Source of the DNA: Sialis fuliginosa
Lineage: Eukaryota; Arthropoda; Insecta; Megaloptera; Sialidae
Length of the DNA: 64,000 bases
NCBI GenBank assembly: GCA_961205875.1
Contig: OY540820.1
Location: 2,542,001-2,606,000, forward strand
Reading direction: 5' to 3'
In this document: in pieces, positions 11,925-23,182 of the stretch
Layout of the letters: each line of letters begins with the position of its first letter
Position numbering within the stretch: the first letter of the stretch is position 1
Translations under genes and position numbers: made by a program
The notes under the pieces: generated by a model
Databases searched by the model: none
What the model was told of the DNA's origin: nothing
What the model saw: only the letters and a program-made list of their open reading frames with translations

Positions 11925-12525
11925 ATATAAAAAAACATCTGCCAAGTAAATGCACAGTGCTTCCTCGTGCTAAATTCACCAAAGGTAGTTAATTATTCCA
12001 CAATTTAAATAAAAACCGATAGTGTTTATATTCTTTATATAAATTGCCTGAAATTGGTTAACCATTTAATTTTTATACAATTTTACTAAAAAATATTAGT
12101 TCGAAATTTTTCTTAAAACGCACCTTAATATTTTTTCATATTATTTTATTTTTTCACAATTTCAATCTAAATCTAAATTTATACAAATGTCAAAATGACA
12201 TTTAAAACGTCAAAATGACATTTTAAACGCCAAAATGATATTTAAAACGTCAAAATGACATTTAATATGTATATCCAAGCAAATATCAATTTAGAAAAAC
12301 AACACCCGAATTTTTAAAATAAATTGAGATAAATCTTTGTAAGAGAATATTTTACAACAAACGTAGCTCATATTATAGGAAATTTAATACTCTACAAAAA
12401 ATATTCTATAAAATTTTCACGTAACATGTGACAGACGGACACACACACGGACGGACAAACAGACACCGAACGAAAAGTGTTTGTCTTGACGTGAAACGGA
12501 AAGATAAATTTAAAATTTTGAAATC
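11925..12525 (-). repeat. Repeat family A, reverse copy
   Basis: It has the landmarks of the 3371-4110 copy in reverse: GCTTCCTCGTGCTAAATTCACC, four copies of a CAAAATGACATTTAAAACGT-like unit at 12190-12270, a short run of CGGAC units and CGTGAAACGGA. The block of TGTCATTTTGAC-like units has four members here against two in the first copy. Confidence 0.8.
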
Positions 12526-12529
12526 GGAG

Positions 12530-13195
12530 AACATTTTTTTTGTCTCATTCTAAAACGATCACAAAGCTTCTTATATCTTCAAATCAAAAGTGGTTTCGAG
12601 AAAAACGCATTTAATGATTTAGTTATTAATTATTAAATTATCATCGTTAAATTTGACCAAAGGTCACTACAACATTTCTAATTGCCCCATGTTAAATTTC
12701 CTTTGTCTTAATCAACTTGGAATACACTGTATATCAAGGAAAGTAAAATAGTAAATAATATCCAGTTATTGTTAAAATTGAAACTAAAGTTATTTCGGAT
12801 TTCTAAAAATAAAAAACTAATTTAAATTACATATAATTGATTTTTTATAATAAATACATGCATTTCGACAATATCTGTACATTATTATTTCAGTTTACTT
12901 GATAAAGCTTACAAATAAAAACAACTATAAATTCCTAAATTCAATTTTTTAATATTAAATGACGCCTAAAATATTGCTTTAAGAAAAAAATGTTTGATAC
13001 AAAAGATATCCAGAATAGCGTGATTTATAGTGAAAATAAAAAATACACCACTCCATTTAATAAAAAAAGTTGCCTACCGAGCGCGCGAAACGAGCGAAGG
13101 TTTATAAAGGATACCATATTCCTTTTCACATTAAAAAACTAGAGATTTTTCTTATTTGCACTTTTTTCGTATTATCAATAGTTACAGAAATAAAT
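12530..13195. other. No gene recognised
   Basis: AT-rich sequence without clear repeat boundaries. The short GC patch CCGAGCGCGCGAAACGAGCG at 13076 lies in a 60-codon frame with no domain. Confidence 0.4.
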
Positions 13196-13203
13196 GCCTG
13201 GTC

Positions 13204-13693
13204 CAGCGTTGCCAACTGTATCACAATTATGATGGGTATATCATATTTTTGAGATTGGTATAATATATTATTATGATATGCATAATATATCATAATTTTC
13301 ACTGCCCTGTTAAGTCATAAAATTGTGTACAATAAAACATTCTAATAAAATGTATAAGTAGTATAATTTCCAAAAAGTGAAATAAGAAGTACAATTTTAA
13401 TATTAATTTGTAGCATCTGTTTCCAAAATATTCTACAATAATAAACAACAGTTTATATTTGTCGAATAATTCGTTAAAAGTTCCTATAAGAATTAAAAAA
13501 AATTTAATTAAATTTTTAATTAAAATTGTAATTCTTATAATTTTATAACATGTATAAGTATGTATATAATTAATAAAATTAAGTTTGCAATTCTTTTTGA
13601 AACGTGATACGAGTAATATCATATTTTTTTTGTAAACATCATAATTTTTTAAGGATAACATCATATTTTCTCGTCGGACAGTTGGCAACGCTG
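13204..13693. mobile_element. hAT-type MITE with 8-bp duplication
   Basis: The ends are CAGCGTTGCCAACTGT and its complement ACAGTTGGCAACGCTG. The flanking 8-mers are GCCTGGTC (13196-13203) and GCCTAGTC (13694-13701), with one mismatch. The 490-bp interior is AT-rich with recurring ATCATATTTTT and ATCATAATTTT words. The 141-codon minus-strand frame that spans it has no transposase motif and runs through the element end, so I do not treat it as a gene. Confidence 0.88.
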
Positions 13694-14000
13694 GCCTAGT
13701 CCTAATAATTATTAATACATGCATATATTATTATACATTATTATACCATCTGTATATCGAAAAGCAAAATTATTATTGTGATATATTCTACATCACAATA
13801 AATCTGTAGGATATGTCTGTACAGTGTATTATTATTTTAGTATATTTATTGTAGGGGATTCAAGAGACTTTTTTCACATTTCAACGAACTCTTTCATAAC
13901 TGTATAATTTTCTCAATTTGTTAACTAAAATTGCTTATAATTAGTAATTTAAAATTTTGCTTTACTTGTCAAATATTTTTATTTAATTATATCCTATTTT

Positions 14001-14240
14001 AAGGGTTCCGTAGAAAACTAGGAACACTTATAGTGTAAGTTCTGTCCGTCTGTCTGTATATCACAGCCTTCCCAATCTCTCACTTATAATACCTATTAAG
14101 ATGAAATTTGTAATATGAGCGTAGATTGATTAATCCAAAAACATGAATGGTAAGATTTATGAAAAAATAATTTTTTTCCCGTAGACTGAAAAGTGTACTC
14201 AATTTTTTTTTATAAATGGTAGCACGAACACGTACACTTT
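14001..14240 (+). repeat. 'GGGTTCCGTAGAAAACTAGG' repeat fragment
   Basis: It starts GGGTTCCGTAGAAAACTAGG, followed by CTTATAGT, a GTCCGTCTGTCTG tract and ATTAAGATGAAATTTG. It matches the start of the repeat at 55032-55140. The element class is not clear. The right edge is near AGTGTACTCAATTTTT. Confidence 0.6.
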
Positions 14241-14920
14241 TAGGTATAGAGATTACAAAAAAAAATTAGATAAAAATCGACGGGCATAGGAACTTCCTAC
14301 AGCCTTGGTTTGAATAATAATTATTGGTTGATACAGGAAATCGATAACACTTATTAATACTAAACCGTTTACTTTTATCACAATGGGTTCTTAAGGTATC
14401 AAATAAAAACTTATTTTGGGCAAAATCTTTGGAGGTCTTTAGTTCCATCACAAAATAAATTCGGACACAAGTTTAAAAAAGTTTTTTTGCTAAACTCTTT
14501 CGGCCTTGCCGGTGGCAATTGCCACCATAAAATTTACAGAGCTCTAGTTACTGTGTCAATCCGTACTTTTGAAATTTTTTTTCAATATTAAAAATTCAAG
14601 GCTGAAAGGGTTAAAATAGTATTCTCAATCTATTGTTAAAAGTTGGCACGAAAGTCCAGAATCATCCTGTATAAATACATACTTCCTCTATCCTAAACAA
14701 TTGGCAAACCCTTTAAAATAATACATTTTCCAACTTTACATTCGTTTCCCCAAATTTGATTATATTTGCTGAATAAATTGAAATCGTCATTATCTCCTCC
14801 AAGCAAAATAGAAATTAACGCCGTTTAATAAATTTAACGTATGCAAATACCGACGTCACAGTGGAACCTATCCTACCCACACGAAGTGTTGGTATACAGA
14901 GAACATCGATTTCTTAAGAA

Positions 14921-14937
14921 CACACACACATACACAG

Positions 14938-15013
<76 letters not shown>

Positions 15014-15028
15014 ACACACACACACATA
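14921..15028. repeat. CA dinucleotide microsatellite
   Basis: A nearly uninterrupted (CA)n tract at 14943-15027 with a few TA interruptions. The overlapping open frame of histidine-threonine repeats is an artefact. Confidence 0.95.
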
Positions 15029-15030
15029 TA

Positions 15031-15552
15031 CAGTACAGGCCAAAAGTTTGAATACACCTAAAGAAAAAACAATTTTTTGAGCTTATTTGATTATTTCACG
15101 AAATCAATTTACTTTATTTACATAAGTTTATTGTGTTTAACATAACATAGCAGATTTTCTTGAAAATGACCACCTTTTGCTTTAATGATTTCGGCGCAGA
15201 TTTTTGGCATTCTTTCAACAAGTTTTTGTAATGTTTGTCTCACACGTCTGAAGCAGCCCCAAACCATTACTGAGCCACCATCACTTTTCAAATAATACCA
15301 AAAATTTGCGCCGAAATCATTAATAAAAAAGGTAGGTATTTTTAAGAAAATCGGTTAAAGTAACATTTTCATTTCTTCGATGTTCAAAATTGATTTGATT
15401 TCTATAATATACATTAATAATAATAAAAAAATGTCTATTATGTTAAACACAATAAAATTATGTGAATAAAGTATGTTGATTTTGTGAAATAATCAAATAA
15501 ACTCAAAAAAGTGTTTTTTCTTTAGGTGTATTTAAACTTTTGGCCTGTACTG
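15031..15552. mobile_element. Tc1-like transposon relic with duplicated, inverted 3' ends
   Basis: The ends are CAGTACAGGCCAAAAGTTT and its complement, and TA lies on both sides (15029-15030, 15553-15554), as in the Tc1/mariner superfamily. The inverted similarity runs far past the terminal repeats. About 15045-15200 corresponds in reverse to about 15306-15540, including the coding phrase for ICAEII on both strands. The element therefore has two copies of the transposase 3' end facing outward and no 5' half. It lies directly beside the CA microsatellite. Confidence 0.85.
15118..15288 (-). pseudogene. Tc1-like transposase remnant, C-terminal with internal deletion
   Basis: Read on the minus strand, the frame gives SDGGSVMVWGCF, then RRVRQTLQKLVERMPKICAE and a short tail to TAA at 15118-15120. 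GGSVMVWGCF and the L..LVERMP..C..II..KGG tail are both typical of Tc1 transposases, but they are normally separated by about 100 residues that include the last two catalytic acids. Here they are fused in frame, so the catalytic core is gone. It cannot encode an active enzyme. Confidence 0.8.
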
Positions 15553-15559
15553 TATATAC

Positions 15560-16510
15560 AAAGGCACACATTAGTGTCGTTGCGTTATTTGTTTTCTTGT
15601 TTCTCCGTCACTTGAACATATCCAATGTGGGGAGACTTTGCTAAACGATGAATCAACATTTCAACTCGCATCCCAGAATAATTCAACATCTATTAAATTA
15701 TGTGATACCGTACCGTGTAACCTCAACTCAACTTGATTATCGAGGGGGTACAACAGTTTTCAGAGTCTTGTTTGAAATATTAAACAATTACATGTATGTA
15801 CATTGTCATACAGATCATAAGGAATATTAAATCTTACTAATGATGTGATTTGTTACGATATGCCCTCAATCATAATTTAAATATTAAATAAAATATTTAA
15901 ACATTTTATATTCTTTATGACATAATAATTTAGTCTACTGCAATTAGCTTTATACATTTTGATCGAGTCTCTATGTATTAACATTTGGATTGTTTTGATA
16001 GATAGATCAAAGTTTATACGATAGAATTTTACGTTCAGCCCTAAACAATTTTTAAGGCAGTTCTATAAGAAAACCACCAGTTGGGTATGCAGTGACTTCT
16101 CAGATTTTGTTTATTTATCTGGTATTTTTTTGTTCTTTAATTTTTCATATAATTTTATCAAGGTGCCCAGCAAAAAATTAAAAATAAGAAATACTAGATA
16201 AATATCAACTGACTCCCTGCAGCTCTAGTCTAAATAATTATTATCGGTTGATAACTTCCTGACAAAAAAATTCCTGACACATCTCTAGTTCTATAAAATA
16301 AAGTTATATTTTTCTACGTGTTACAAGTAAACTCGAAAACTACCGAACCGATTTTAATGTGGTTTTCAACAATGGTTAGGTTAATATTTTATGAAAACCT
16401 ATAGTTTGTTTCATTTAAGATTGTAGCGGTAACTAACTACGCGCTCCTGATTGGGAAAAACGCCAGGCAGATTCACAATAACACAAATTTCACTGACGCA
16501 ATACATTCAT
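15560..16510. other. No gene recognised
   Basis: AT-rich. It contains a Helitron-like phrase near 16335-16400 (GAACCGATTTTAATGTGG, TTTTATGAAAACCTATAG) and otherwise nothing I can assign. Confidence 0.4.
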
Positions 16511-17429
16511 GTTGCTTTGGAAACAAATTCAATTAATAGTCGCGTCAACGAAGCATTTTGGCTCAAAGTCCTCAAGAACAGCTCCGATTTTGATGATTTT
16601 TTTTTTAGTTTTTTTTTTTTTATATTATTTAAAATCAGAAACCTTTTGGAGCGGGGACCCCCGGGAAATACACACACAAAAATAAAAACAAAAAACTTGA
16701 CAGCCGCTTATGTTTAAATCATCGATGCAGCCAAAACGATGTGAGCTAGAGCATAACTGAATAGGACCCATTTGATAGAGAATGAAATTTCCTATAAAAA
16801 ATAATAAAATTCATATCTCAAAAGTTAATAGTTTTTGAGTGATGGTCGTCGAAAATCTCATGACTAAAATGCAATTTTTGAAAAATGTCGCTTTATTCCC
16901 GATCAGCTGTAAAAAGGAATATTGCTATTTAACGATTAATAAAAAATTTCAAAAAATTCACTGTTTAACCCATTAACGCCCAAGAGTGCGTCAACGCAAC
17001 ATTATGAAAACTATTTTTTTTTAGTGATATAAAATTTTTGTTTTCTTTTATTATTATATGAGTTTGTCAGAAGAAGAGACTTTCTTTCATTCTGCCAAAA
17101 TAGAATAGTTATATTACTTTTGTTATAATTATTATTCATATTTAAAAACACATAAAAAAGAGAATTTACGCACATGTTTACAATTTCAGTAAATTTAAAT
17201 AACCTGTGATATTTATCAGTATTTGTTTACTCTTACTGTATTGTTAATGGGTCTATCTTACGAATAGACATATTAAAAAAATTAATTGTTTATGTTTAGT
17301 TGAAAATAAACAAACGAAATATCTAGTGTGCGCTGAAGCACTCTTGGACATTACAATGAACACAAGTGGCGATACAGATATTATTGTAAAAACCTCAGCA
17401 GTTCAGTGCATCATCTATATCTTTATGGA

Positions 17430-17612
17430 TTATGGCTTCTGGTTGTAAGCCGCGTCAATATGGTCGTGTTATCGACCAACGTTTCATCACACATTGCAGT
17501 GGACTTCTTCAGGGTTCTTCTAAAAGTTAAGGTTAGTAGAGCCTTGAAGATGTCTACTGTAATGTGTGACCTAACACGACCAAATTGACGCGGCTTACAC
17601 CCAGAAGCTAAA
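17430..17612. repeat. Palindromic segment 1 inside the piggyBac relic, with hammerhead-like core
   Basis: The two arms are inverted: GGCTTCTGG...AAGCCGCGTCAAT on the left and ATTGACGCGGCTT...CCAGAAGC on the right. Each arm contains a version of CACATTGCAGT or its complement. Similar phrases (CTGAAGA ... GATGAAACGTT) are found in Penelope-like element termini. The arms are 80-90 bp and moderately diverged. Confidence 0.75.
17475..17515 (-). ncRNA. Hammerhead-ribozyme-like motif
   Basis: On the minus strand the order is ACC, CTGAAGA, an unpaired A, a stem II with GTCCAC against GTGTGAT, GAAA, CG, TT, GGT. The outer ACC/GGT pair forms a short stem I, and ACGT forms a minimal palindromic stem III. 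Core nucleotides of a hammerhead (CUGANGA and GAAA) are intact. Activity is not shown; stem III this short would need dimerisation. Confidence 0.45.
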
Positions 17613-17984
17613 ATCTATATCCAGATCACTACGGAAGCCTCAAATCTTTATTGTGAAATTTTAAAAGAATATACAAGGCTAGTTATGTTAGTATATGTAT
17701 ATACATATTCTATAAATAATATTAATTTATTAAAAATAGTTTACGTAACAATGGTTATTAGTTATTCTCATAATAATACAAACTATGTAAATTTTAATTA
17801 TTTTTATTTTTTTTAACGAAACTTATTTCTATATAGATGTCATATGAAATGAGATAAACTCTAACAGAGCAAAAACTCGAACAACTAATTTTTATTAGTT
17901 GTTTTTCTGAAATGAGTAATTATGAAATAGATGCAGTTTATGGTATATTACTCTCTAAGTAGATGAATTGACTAATGAAGAGGG

Positions 17985-18235
17985 AATTGACTGCGAATCA
18001 TAGTATAAATACGTGGGAAAAAATGGTGGTGGCCACTATTTAGCAATATGATGTAGATATTATAACAGTAATTGCGTGGAAAATTCACAATATTGCAAAT
18101 AATACAAAAATTTCCCAACTTGATTTTCCTTCCTATGTTGCTGATGCCCTAATAAAGCACAGGGGAGTAGCAGATGAGACACAAGAACCTGTGTCCACAA
18201 TCCACAAATCCTAATCTCGGCCGTCCTTCAATAGA
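17985..18235 (+). pseudogene. piggyBac transposase remnant, C-terminal part
   Basis: At 18021 the frame reads KWWWPLFSNMM. After a one-base frame change it continues DVDIITVIAWKIHNIANNTK and SQLDFPSYVADALIKHRG. The tryptophan-rich WWWPLF block followed by a hydrophobic helix and LDF...ALI is typical of the last third of piggyBac transposases, just after the catalytic region. No N-terminal or DDD catalytic core was found in the element. The frame break and missing core make it non-functional. Confidence 0.8.
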
Positions 18236-18344
18236 TTTTTTATGAAAAGATGTGTAATATGAAAATATAGGCCATATTATCAGAGTACATGATACAAATG
18301 CACGAAAGAGATGTAAACATTCTACAAGTCTTGAGGCTTCCGTG

Positions 18345-18545
18345 GTGATCTTGATATGGATTTGACTTCTGGGTATAAGCCGTGTCGATTTGTTCATGTT
18401 ATCGGCCAACGTTTCGTCACACATTGCAGTGAACATCTTTAGGGCTTTTCTCTACTTTTAGAAGAGCCCTGAAGATGTACACTGCAATATGTGATGAAAC
18501 GTTAACATGATCAATCGCCGCGGTTTACACCCAGAAGCCAAGATC
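18345..18545. repeat. Palindromic segment 2 inside the piggyBac relic
   Basis: It is a second copy of the 17430-17612 palindrome: GACTTCTGGGTATAAGCC on the left and GGTTTACACCCAGAAGCC on the right, with GTCACACATTGCAGTGAAC and its relative inside. The outer flank (TTGAGGCTTCCGTGGTGATC) is inverted relative to the flank of segment 1 (GATCACTACGGAAGCCTCAA). The two palindromes therefore bracket the transposase fragment as an inverted pair. Confidence 0.75.
18405..18445 (-). ncRNA. Hammerhead-ribozyme-like motif, degenerate
   Basis: Minus strand: GCC, CTAAAGA, stem II, GAAA, CG, TT, GGC. Stem I is GCC/GGC here where the copy at 17475 has ACC/GGT, a compensated change. The box is CTAAAGA instead of CTGANGA, which would be expected to harm activity. 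Confidence 0.35.
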
Positions 18546-19762
18546 CAGATGTAAATATTGTAAAAATCAAAGAATTTTTGTGTTATATTTTTAGATTCAC
18601 TTATTTATATATTTTTACTATACATTGTTATATTATACCTTATACGCCCAAGAGTGCGTCAACGCAACATTAAATATTGGGGAACTTGGACCCCCCAAAA
18701 AAATTTTTTTTGTAAAATAAGCTTATTTTTTAAATAAATAAACATATTAACAAAACATTTCTTATAATTTTTGAAAACTTAACCCTTTGGGCATTAATGG
18801 GTTAACTAGATACTATAGGAAAGTTATTTATGGGTTCAAAAATAGTTTCCACTTTGAATTGTAACTATAGAAGCTACATCAAGAGATTTTTTTTTGGTAA
18901 TTTTTTGGTATTACGTATTTTAGAAACTATCCAACGTAGAATAAAAAAATATAATGCATTTTATAGGTGATTTTATTCACTGTAAATTGAATTTTGATAT
19001 GCAGTTGTAAGTATAACCGTTTGCCCACAATGTTTAAATAAACACATAATAATGAATTTTACAATATGAAAAGAAAGATTGCCATGGATTGATTTTTTCA
19101 ACAAGTATATTAACAAATATTTTTACAGTTTTTCACTTATATCTTTCAAAGTATTTGTTAGATTACAAATTTTATTACATCATTGATTTCATATTTTAAA
19201 ATGGCACAATTAAAATAATTATGGATATCAATTTTTTATATGTGCCAGCAATGTTAACCAATGTTAAAATCCCCAAATCCTCCTTTTGAGAGTTAAGTAT
19301 TACCGGCGTACCCCCGGGCGTATCCTTAAGAGCAGGCTACGAGGGGGGAGGGGTAATTTTTGAAATAATGCATTCCAAATCGCAATTTTCTCTCAAAAGA
19401 CATAAGGTAAAGGCACCAGTGGTGGCCACTATAAGAGCAAGTTTTCAGTTTTTTTGGATTAATGAGCTTGTTTTTTGTAATTTTCATGAAATCATGTTAC
19501 TAATAAAACAAGTAACTCTTTATTTAATCAATTTCATTACCAAAATCCGCAAATATAGTTTTTTTCTTTAAATTATAGCCTTTTATTTTGATCATGTTTT
19601 TTCTCCAGTAGTGGCAGAGGTAAAACCAGTTATGGCAACCCAGTGATGGCAAAATTATATTTCTAGTACTTTGTTATAAAAATTTGTTTTTTAAACTAAA
19701 GGTAAATATGATGAATTGTCATACAATAAATAAATAAGTAAATAGATTACATTTTTAATTAG

Positions 19763-20400
19763 AGCAGGGTCGTATTAAGTAAAATTTATAATTAATATTT
19801 AATAATAAATCATAAGTAATTAAATACTAAGCAATGGAACTTTTGATATCAATGTAATTAAACCGATAATGTTATTGAATATTTAAGCCAGGCACGTATT
19901 AAGAAGCATTTACAATTAGTATTTTCTCATAAAATTTGTTTAAAAATGAAAATGTTAACTAATAGAAGTTGTTATATCTATGTAATTAAACTTATAATGT
20001 ATATTGAATATTTAAGCCAGGCACGTATTAAATAGAATTTAAAATTAATTTTTCCAATAAAAACTGTATAAAACGAAACCATTTAGTAATAAGTTATGGA
20101 ATTAATGTAGTTAATACGAAAATGTATATATGAATATTTTAGTCAGGTACGTATTAAAAAGAATTTATAATTAATATTTTCTAATAAAAATTGTATAAAA
20201 ATGAAACCGTTATAACATTGATGTAGTTAAACCAAAAATGTATATATTAATATTTTAGTCAGGCACGTATTAAGAAAAATTTATAATGAATATTTTTTCA
20301 TAAAAATTATATAAACATGAACATGTTTACCATCCGCAGTTGTTATATTGTGATTTTTGAGTCAGGGGCGTATTAAGAAAAATATACAATTAATATTATC
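19763..20400 (+). repeat. Tandem array, about 120-bp units, six starts
   Basis: GCAGG/GCCAGG/GTCAGG followed by CACGTATTAA-like words begin at about 19763, 19887, 20016, 20142, 20258 and 20361, at spacings from 103 to 129. Each unit continues with AAATTTATAATTAATATTTTC-like sequence. No coding potential is seen. Confidence 0.88.
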
Positions 20401-20829
20401 TATAATAATTTGTGCAGATGCTTTAGTAAAACACATGTGTGATAGTTACACAATTAAATTTATTTTTTTAATTAACAAATTATAAATCACAAATAATAAG
20501 CAAGTATTTAACTAACAATTAATTATAAAAATTTATAAATTATAAATTTATAGTAAGCAAGTTAATTAACAGTCGTCTTTATGTTAACCACACTTTCTTC
20601 TGATGATGAATTCACATCACATATGTTATGCCAGTATCTTATAATGAATAAAAAGCAAAAAATATAAAAAAAATGATATTTCAATATCTATCTTAAAATA
20701 ATATTATTTCTACTGTTAATAAGTATAAAAAAATATACAACACGAGCGAAGCGGGTACGTCCAACATAACTATCATTAATTTTTCTTTTTTTGTATTTTT
20801 TACGATAAAAATGATTTGTAAATTTTCGT

Positions 20830-21220
20830 TAATACAGGCCTGCCTAAACTGCACAGTTCTATATTTTATTTAAATTATATCAACATAACTGTCTAAGCTT
20901 TTCTTTAAATTTTTGTATATTTTAAATATAAAATATTATAAATTTTCGTTAATACGGGCCTGCTCTAAATTTTCAATATTATAATTTATTCAAATACTGT
21001 CAATATAACAACTATTTTTTTACCTTATAACTATAGAATTTTTTAGAAAATATTATTTAAATTACTTCCTTAATACGGATCTGCTTTAATTATTCAATAT
21101 TTTTTTGTACATTAAACAATTCAAACAAACATAACAATTACCTTAAATTTGACTTTATGTTTTTATATATTTTTGCATAAAATAATATCAATCGTAAATT
21201 TTCCTTAATACTTACCTGAC
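20830..21220 (-). repeat. Same tandem unit in opposite orientation, four copies
   Basis: TTAATACAGGCCTG, TTAATACGGGCCTGC, TTAATACGGATCTGC and TTAATACTTACCTGAC occur at about 20832, 20951, 21071 and 21204. They are reverse complements of the start of the unit in the array at 19763-20400. The two arrays face each other across about 430 bp. Confidence 0.85.
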
Positions 21221-21792
21221 CTAATTTGAATATGTTAATTGCAAATTTATCTTTAGAATTATAATTCACTATATATTAATAATTTCAACCCGCCTGCTTA
21301 ACATTTTTCACACCTAGTAATGAAAACTACATTTGAAAACATCGCTGCCACTACTGGGTATTAGTGAAAAATGAATACCCAGTAATGGTTATTGAACACA
21401 AAACCCCTCCTAGAACAATAAAATTAAATTTAGTGGTGACCTTATCTTTAAGATATGTTCAAGAATGAAACATATTAATTTCACTTCAAAAAAAAAATTT
21501 AAGCAGCATAAAAATCACTAACAATCAAACTCGCTCCACTAATCATTTACATAAGAAAATACACACTACGTAAATTTCGACTGATCCGCGATGTTTAAAT
21601 GTCCACCATTTTGACACCTATTGGCCGATTGTCATCAAATCACGCTGTAAGACAGTTAAATATACATAGATTAATATTCAGAAATGATTATAATCAAATA
21701 TCATCACATATTTCAAATTCAGGACATTTAATTAAACATTTGCCATTACTGGGGTGCTTGCCAAGACCGGTGCCGTTACCTTACATAGGGAT

Positions 21793-22708
21793 TTTAAGAT
21801 TGGTTAACACTGCTGGCACATATAAAAAATTGATATCCATAATTATTTTAATTGTGCCATTTTAAAATATGAAATCAATGATGTAATAAAATTTGTAATC
21901 TAACAAATACTTTGAATGTTATAAGTGAAAAACTGTAAAAATATTTGTTAATATTGTTGAAAAAATCAATCCATGGCAATCTTTCTTTTCATGTTGTAAA
22001 ATTCATTATTTTGTGTTTATTTAAACATTGTGGGCAAACAGTTATACTTACAACTGCATATCAAAATTCAATTTACAGAGAATAAAATCACCTATAAAAT
22101 GCATTATATTTTTTTATTCTACGTTGGATAGTTTCTAAAATACGTAATACCAAAAAATTACCAAAAAAAATCTCTTGATGTAGCTCCTATAGTTACAATT
22201 CAAAGTGGAAACTATTTTTGAACCCATAAATAACTTTCCTATAGTATCTAGTTAAACAGTGAATTTTTTGAAATTTTTTATTAATCGTTAAATAGCAATA
22301 TTCCTTTTTACAGCTGATCGGGAATAAAGCGACATTTTTCAAAAATTGCATTTTAGTCATGAGATTTTCGACGACCATCACTCAAAAACTATTAACTTTT
22401 GAGATATGAATTTTATTATTTTTTATAGGAAATTTCATTCTCTATCAAATGGGTCCTATTCAGTTATGCTCTAGCTCACATCGTTTTCGCTGCATCGATG
22501 ATTTAAACATAAGCGGATGTCAAGTTTTTTGTTTTTATTTTTGTGTGTGTATTTCCCGGGGGTCCCCGCTCCAAAAGGTTTCTGATTTTAAATAATATAA
22601 AAAAACAAAACTAAAAAAAAAAAATCATCAAAATCGGAGCTGTTCTTGAGGACTTAGAGATATTGCCTGTTTTATGTATTCATTGACGCGACTATAAATT
22701 CAAATTGT
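21793..22708. repeat. Right arm of the 6.2-kb inverted repeat, uninterrupted
   Basis: Reverse complement of 16515-16968 joined to 18806-19275. At 22250-22256 it holds the intact TTAA target where the left arm has the piggyBac-type insertion. The small minus-strand frame at 22193-22381 is repeated in both arms but has no recognisable domain. Confidence 0.85.
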
Positions 22709-22719
22709 CAGAGTTATTC

Positions 22720-23180
22720 TATAAATGTGTATCATATTATTGGTTGAGTGCGAAGTTAGTGGTGGGGGAAACAAAATCGATCGCAGCGCACGAGGTGGCC
22801 AAAAGGGAACTTGTGGCGGGCTCATTTTTAACTAAAAATAGAAAGGTCAACATGATTAACCACACTATTGTTATAAAGAATCAACTAAAAAATATATTTT
22901 TTACTATATTTTATTGAAATTATTTGTTTAATTTCTTACTTTTCGTTTTGACAGCTATGTCAAAGCCCGCCCTAGTTACGACCGCTATCGGCGCTGTCAT
23001 CGCGCACGCTGCGAATTGATATTAGGATATTAGAAAACAAATATTCATAACACAAAGGTGATATCACTTTAAAAATAGCTAATTTTGGGGCATTTTTCGG
23101 ATTTTATTGAAATTTCTAGCGTTTTGAAAAATCAAAATAACAAAATGAACCAAATTGCTCTTTCAGGATAATTCTTAAGA
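22720..23180. other. No gene recognised; GC-richer patch
   Basis: The segments 22770-22830 and 22950-23020 are GC-richer than the surroundings (GCCCGCCCTAGTTACGACCG). No splice-bounded frame or repeat partner was found. Confidence 0.35.
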
Positions 23181-23182
23181 GC

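Larger units (their letters stand above)
16969..18801 (+). mobile_element. piggyBac-type transposon relic with TTAA duplication
   Basis: The element starts CCCATTAACGCCCAAGAG and ends CTTTGGGCATTAATGGG. TTAA flanks both sides (16965-16968, 18802-18805). TTAA targets with CCC-starting ends are diagnostic of piggyBac. The subterminal phrase GCCCAAGAGTGCGTCAACGC occurs near both ends in direct orientation (about 16979 and 18650). The interior holds a transposase fragment and two palindromic segments. The uninterrupted TTAA site survives in the paired arm at about 22252. Confidence 0.9.
16515..19275. repeat. Left arm of a 6.2-kb inverted repeat, interrupted by a piggyBac-type insertion
   Basis: The segments 16515-16968 and 18806-19275 together match 21793-22708 in reverse complement. 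Examples are GGTCCCCGCTCC or its complement, CCGATCAGCTGTAAAAAGGA, CATCAAGAGATTTTTTTT and GTGCCAGCAATGTTAACC. The two halves are separated only by the insertion at 16969-18801. The outer 5' limit is near ATAGTCGCGTCAA. A further insertion of about 115 bp (19276-19390) separates this arm from the loop element. Confidence 0.85.
19397..21785. mobile_element. DNA transposon 'X' with opposed tandem arrays inside
   Basis: The ends are AAGGTAAAGGCACCAGTGG and the complement of AAGGTAACGGCACCGGTC. Copies without the arrays lie at 60179-60870 and in part at 26696-26840 and 51985-52440. All share ACTAATAAAACAAGTA near the left and CATTTTGACACCTATTGG near the right. No transposase or clear target duplication was seen, so the superfamily is open. 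It occupies the loop of the 16.5-22.7 kb inverted repeat. Confidence 0.75.

Noticed and set aside
13299-13724. 141-codon minus-strand open frame, the longest in the window
   Set aside because: It spans a hAT MITE and runs through its end and target duplication, has AT-driven I/L/Y/K/N composition and no domain.
14841-15080. Open frame of histidine-threonine repeats
   Set aside because: It is the translation of a CA microsatellite running into a Tc1 relic.
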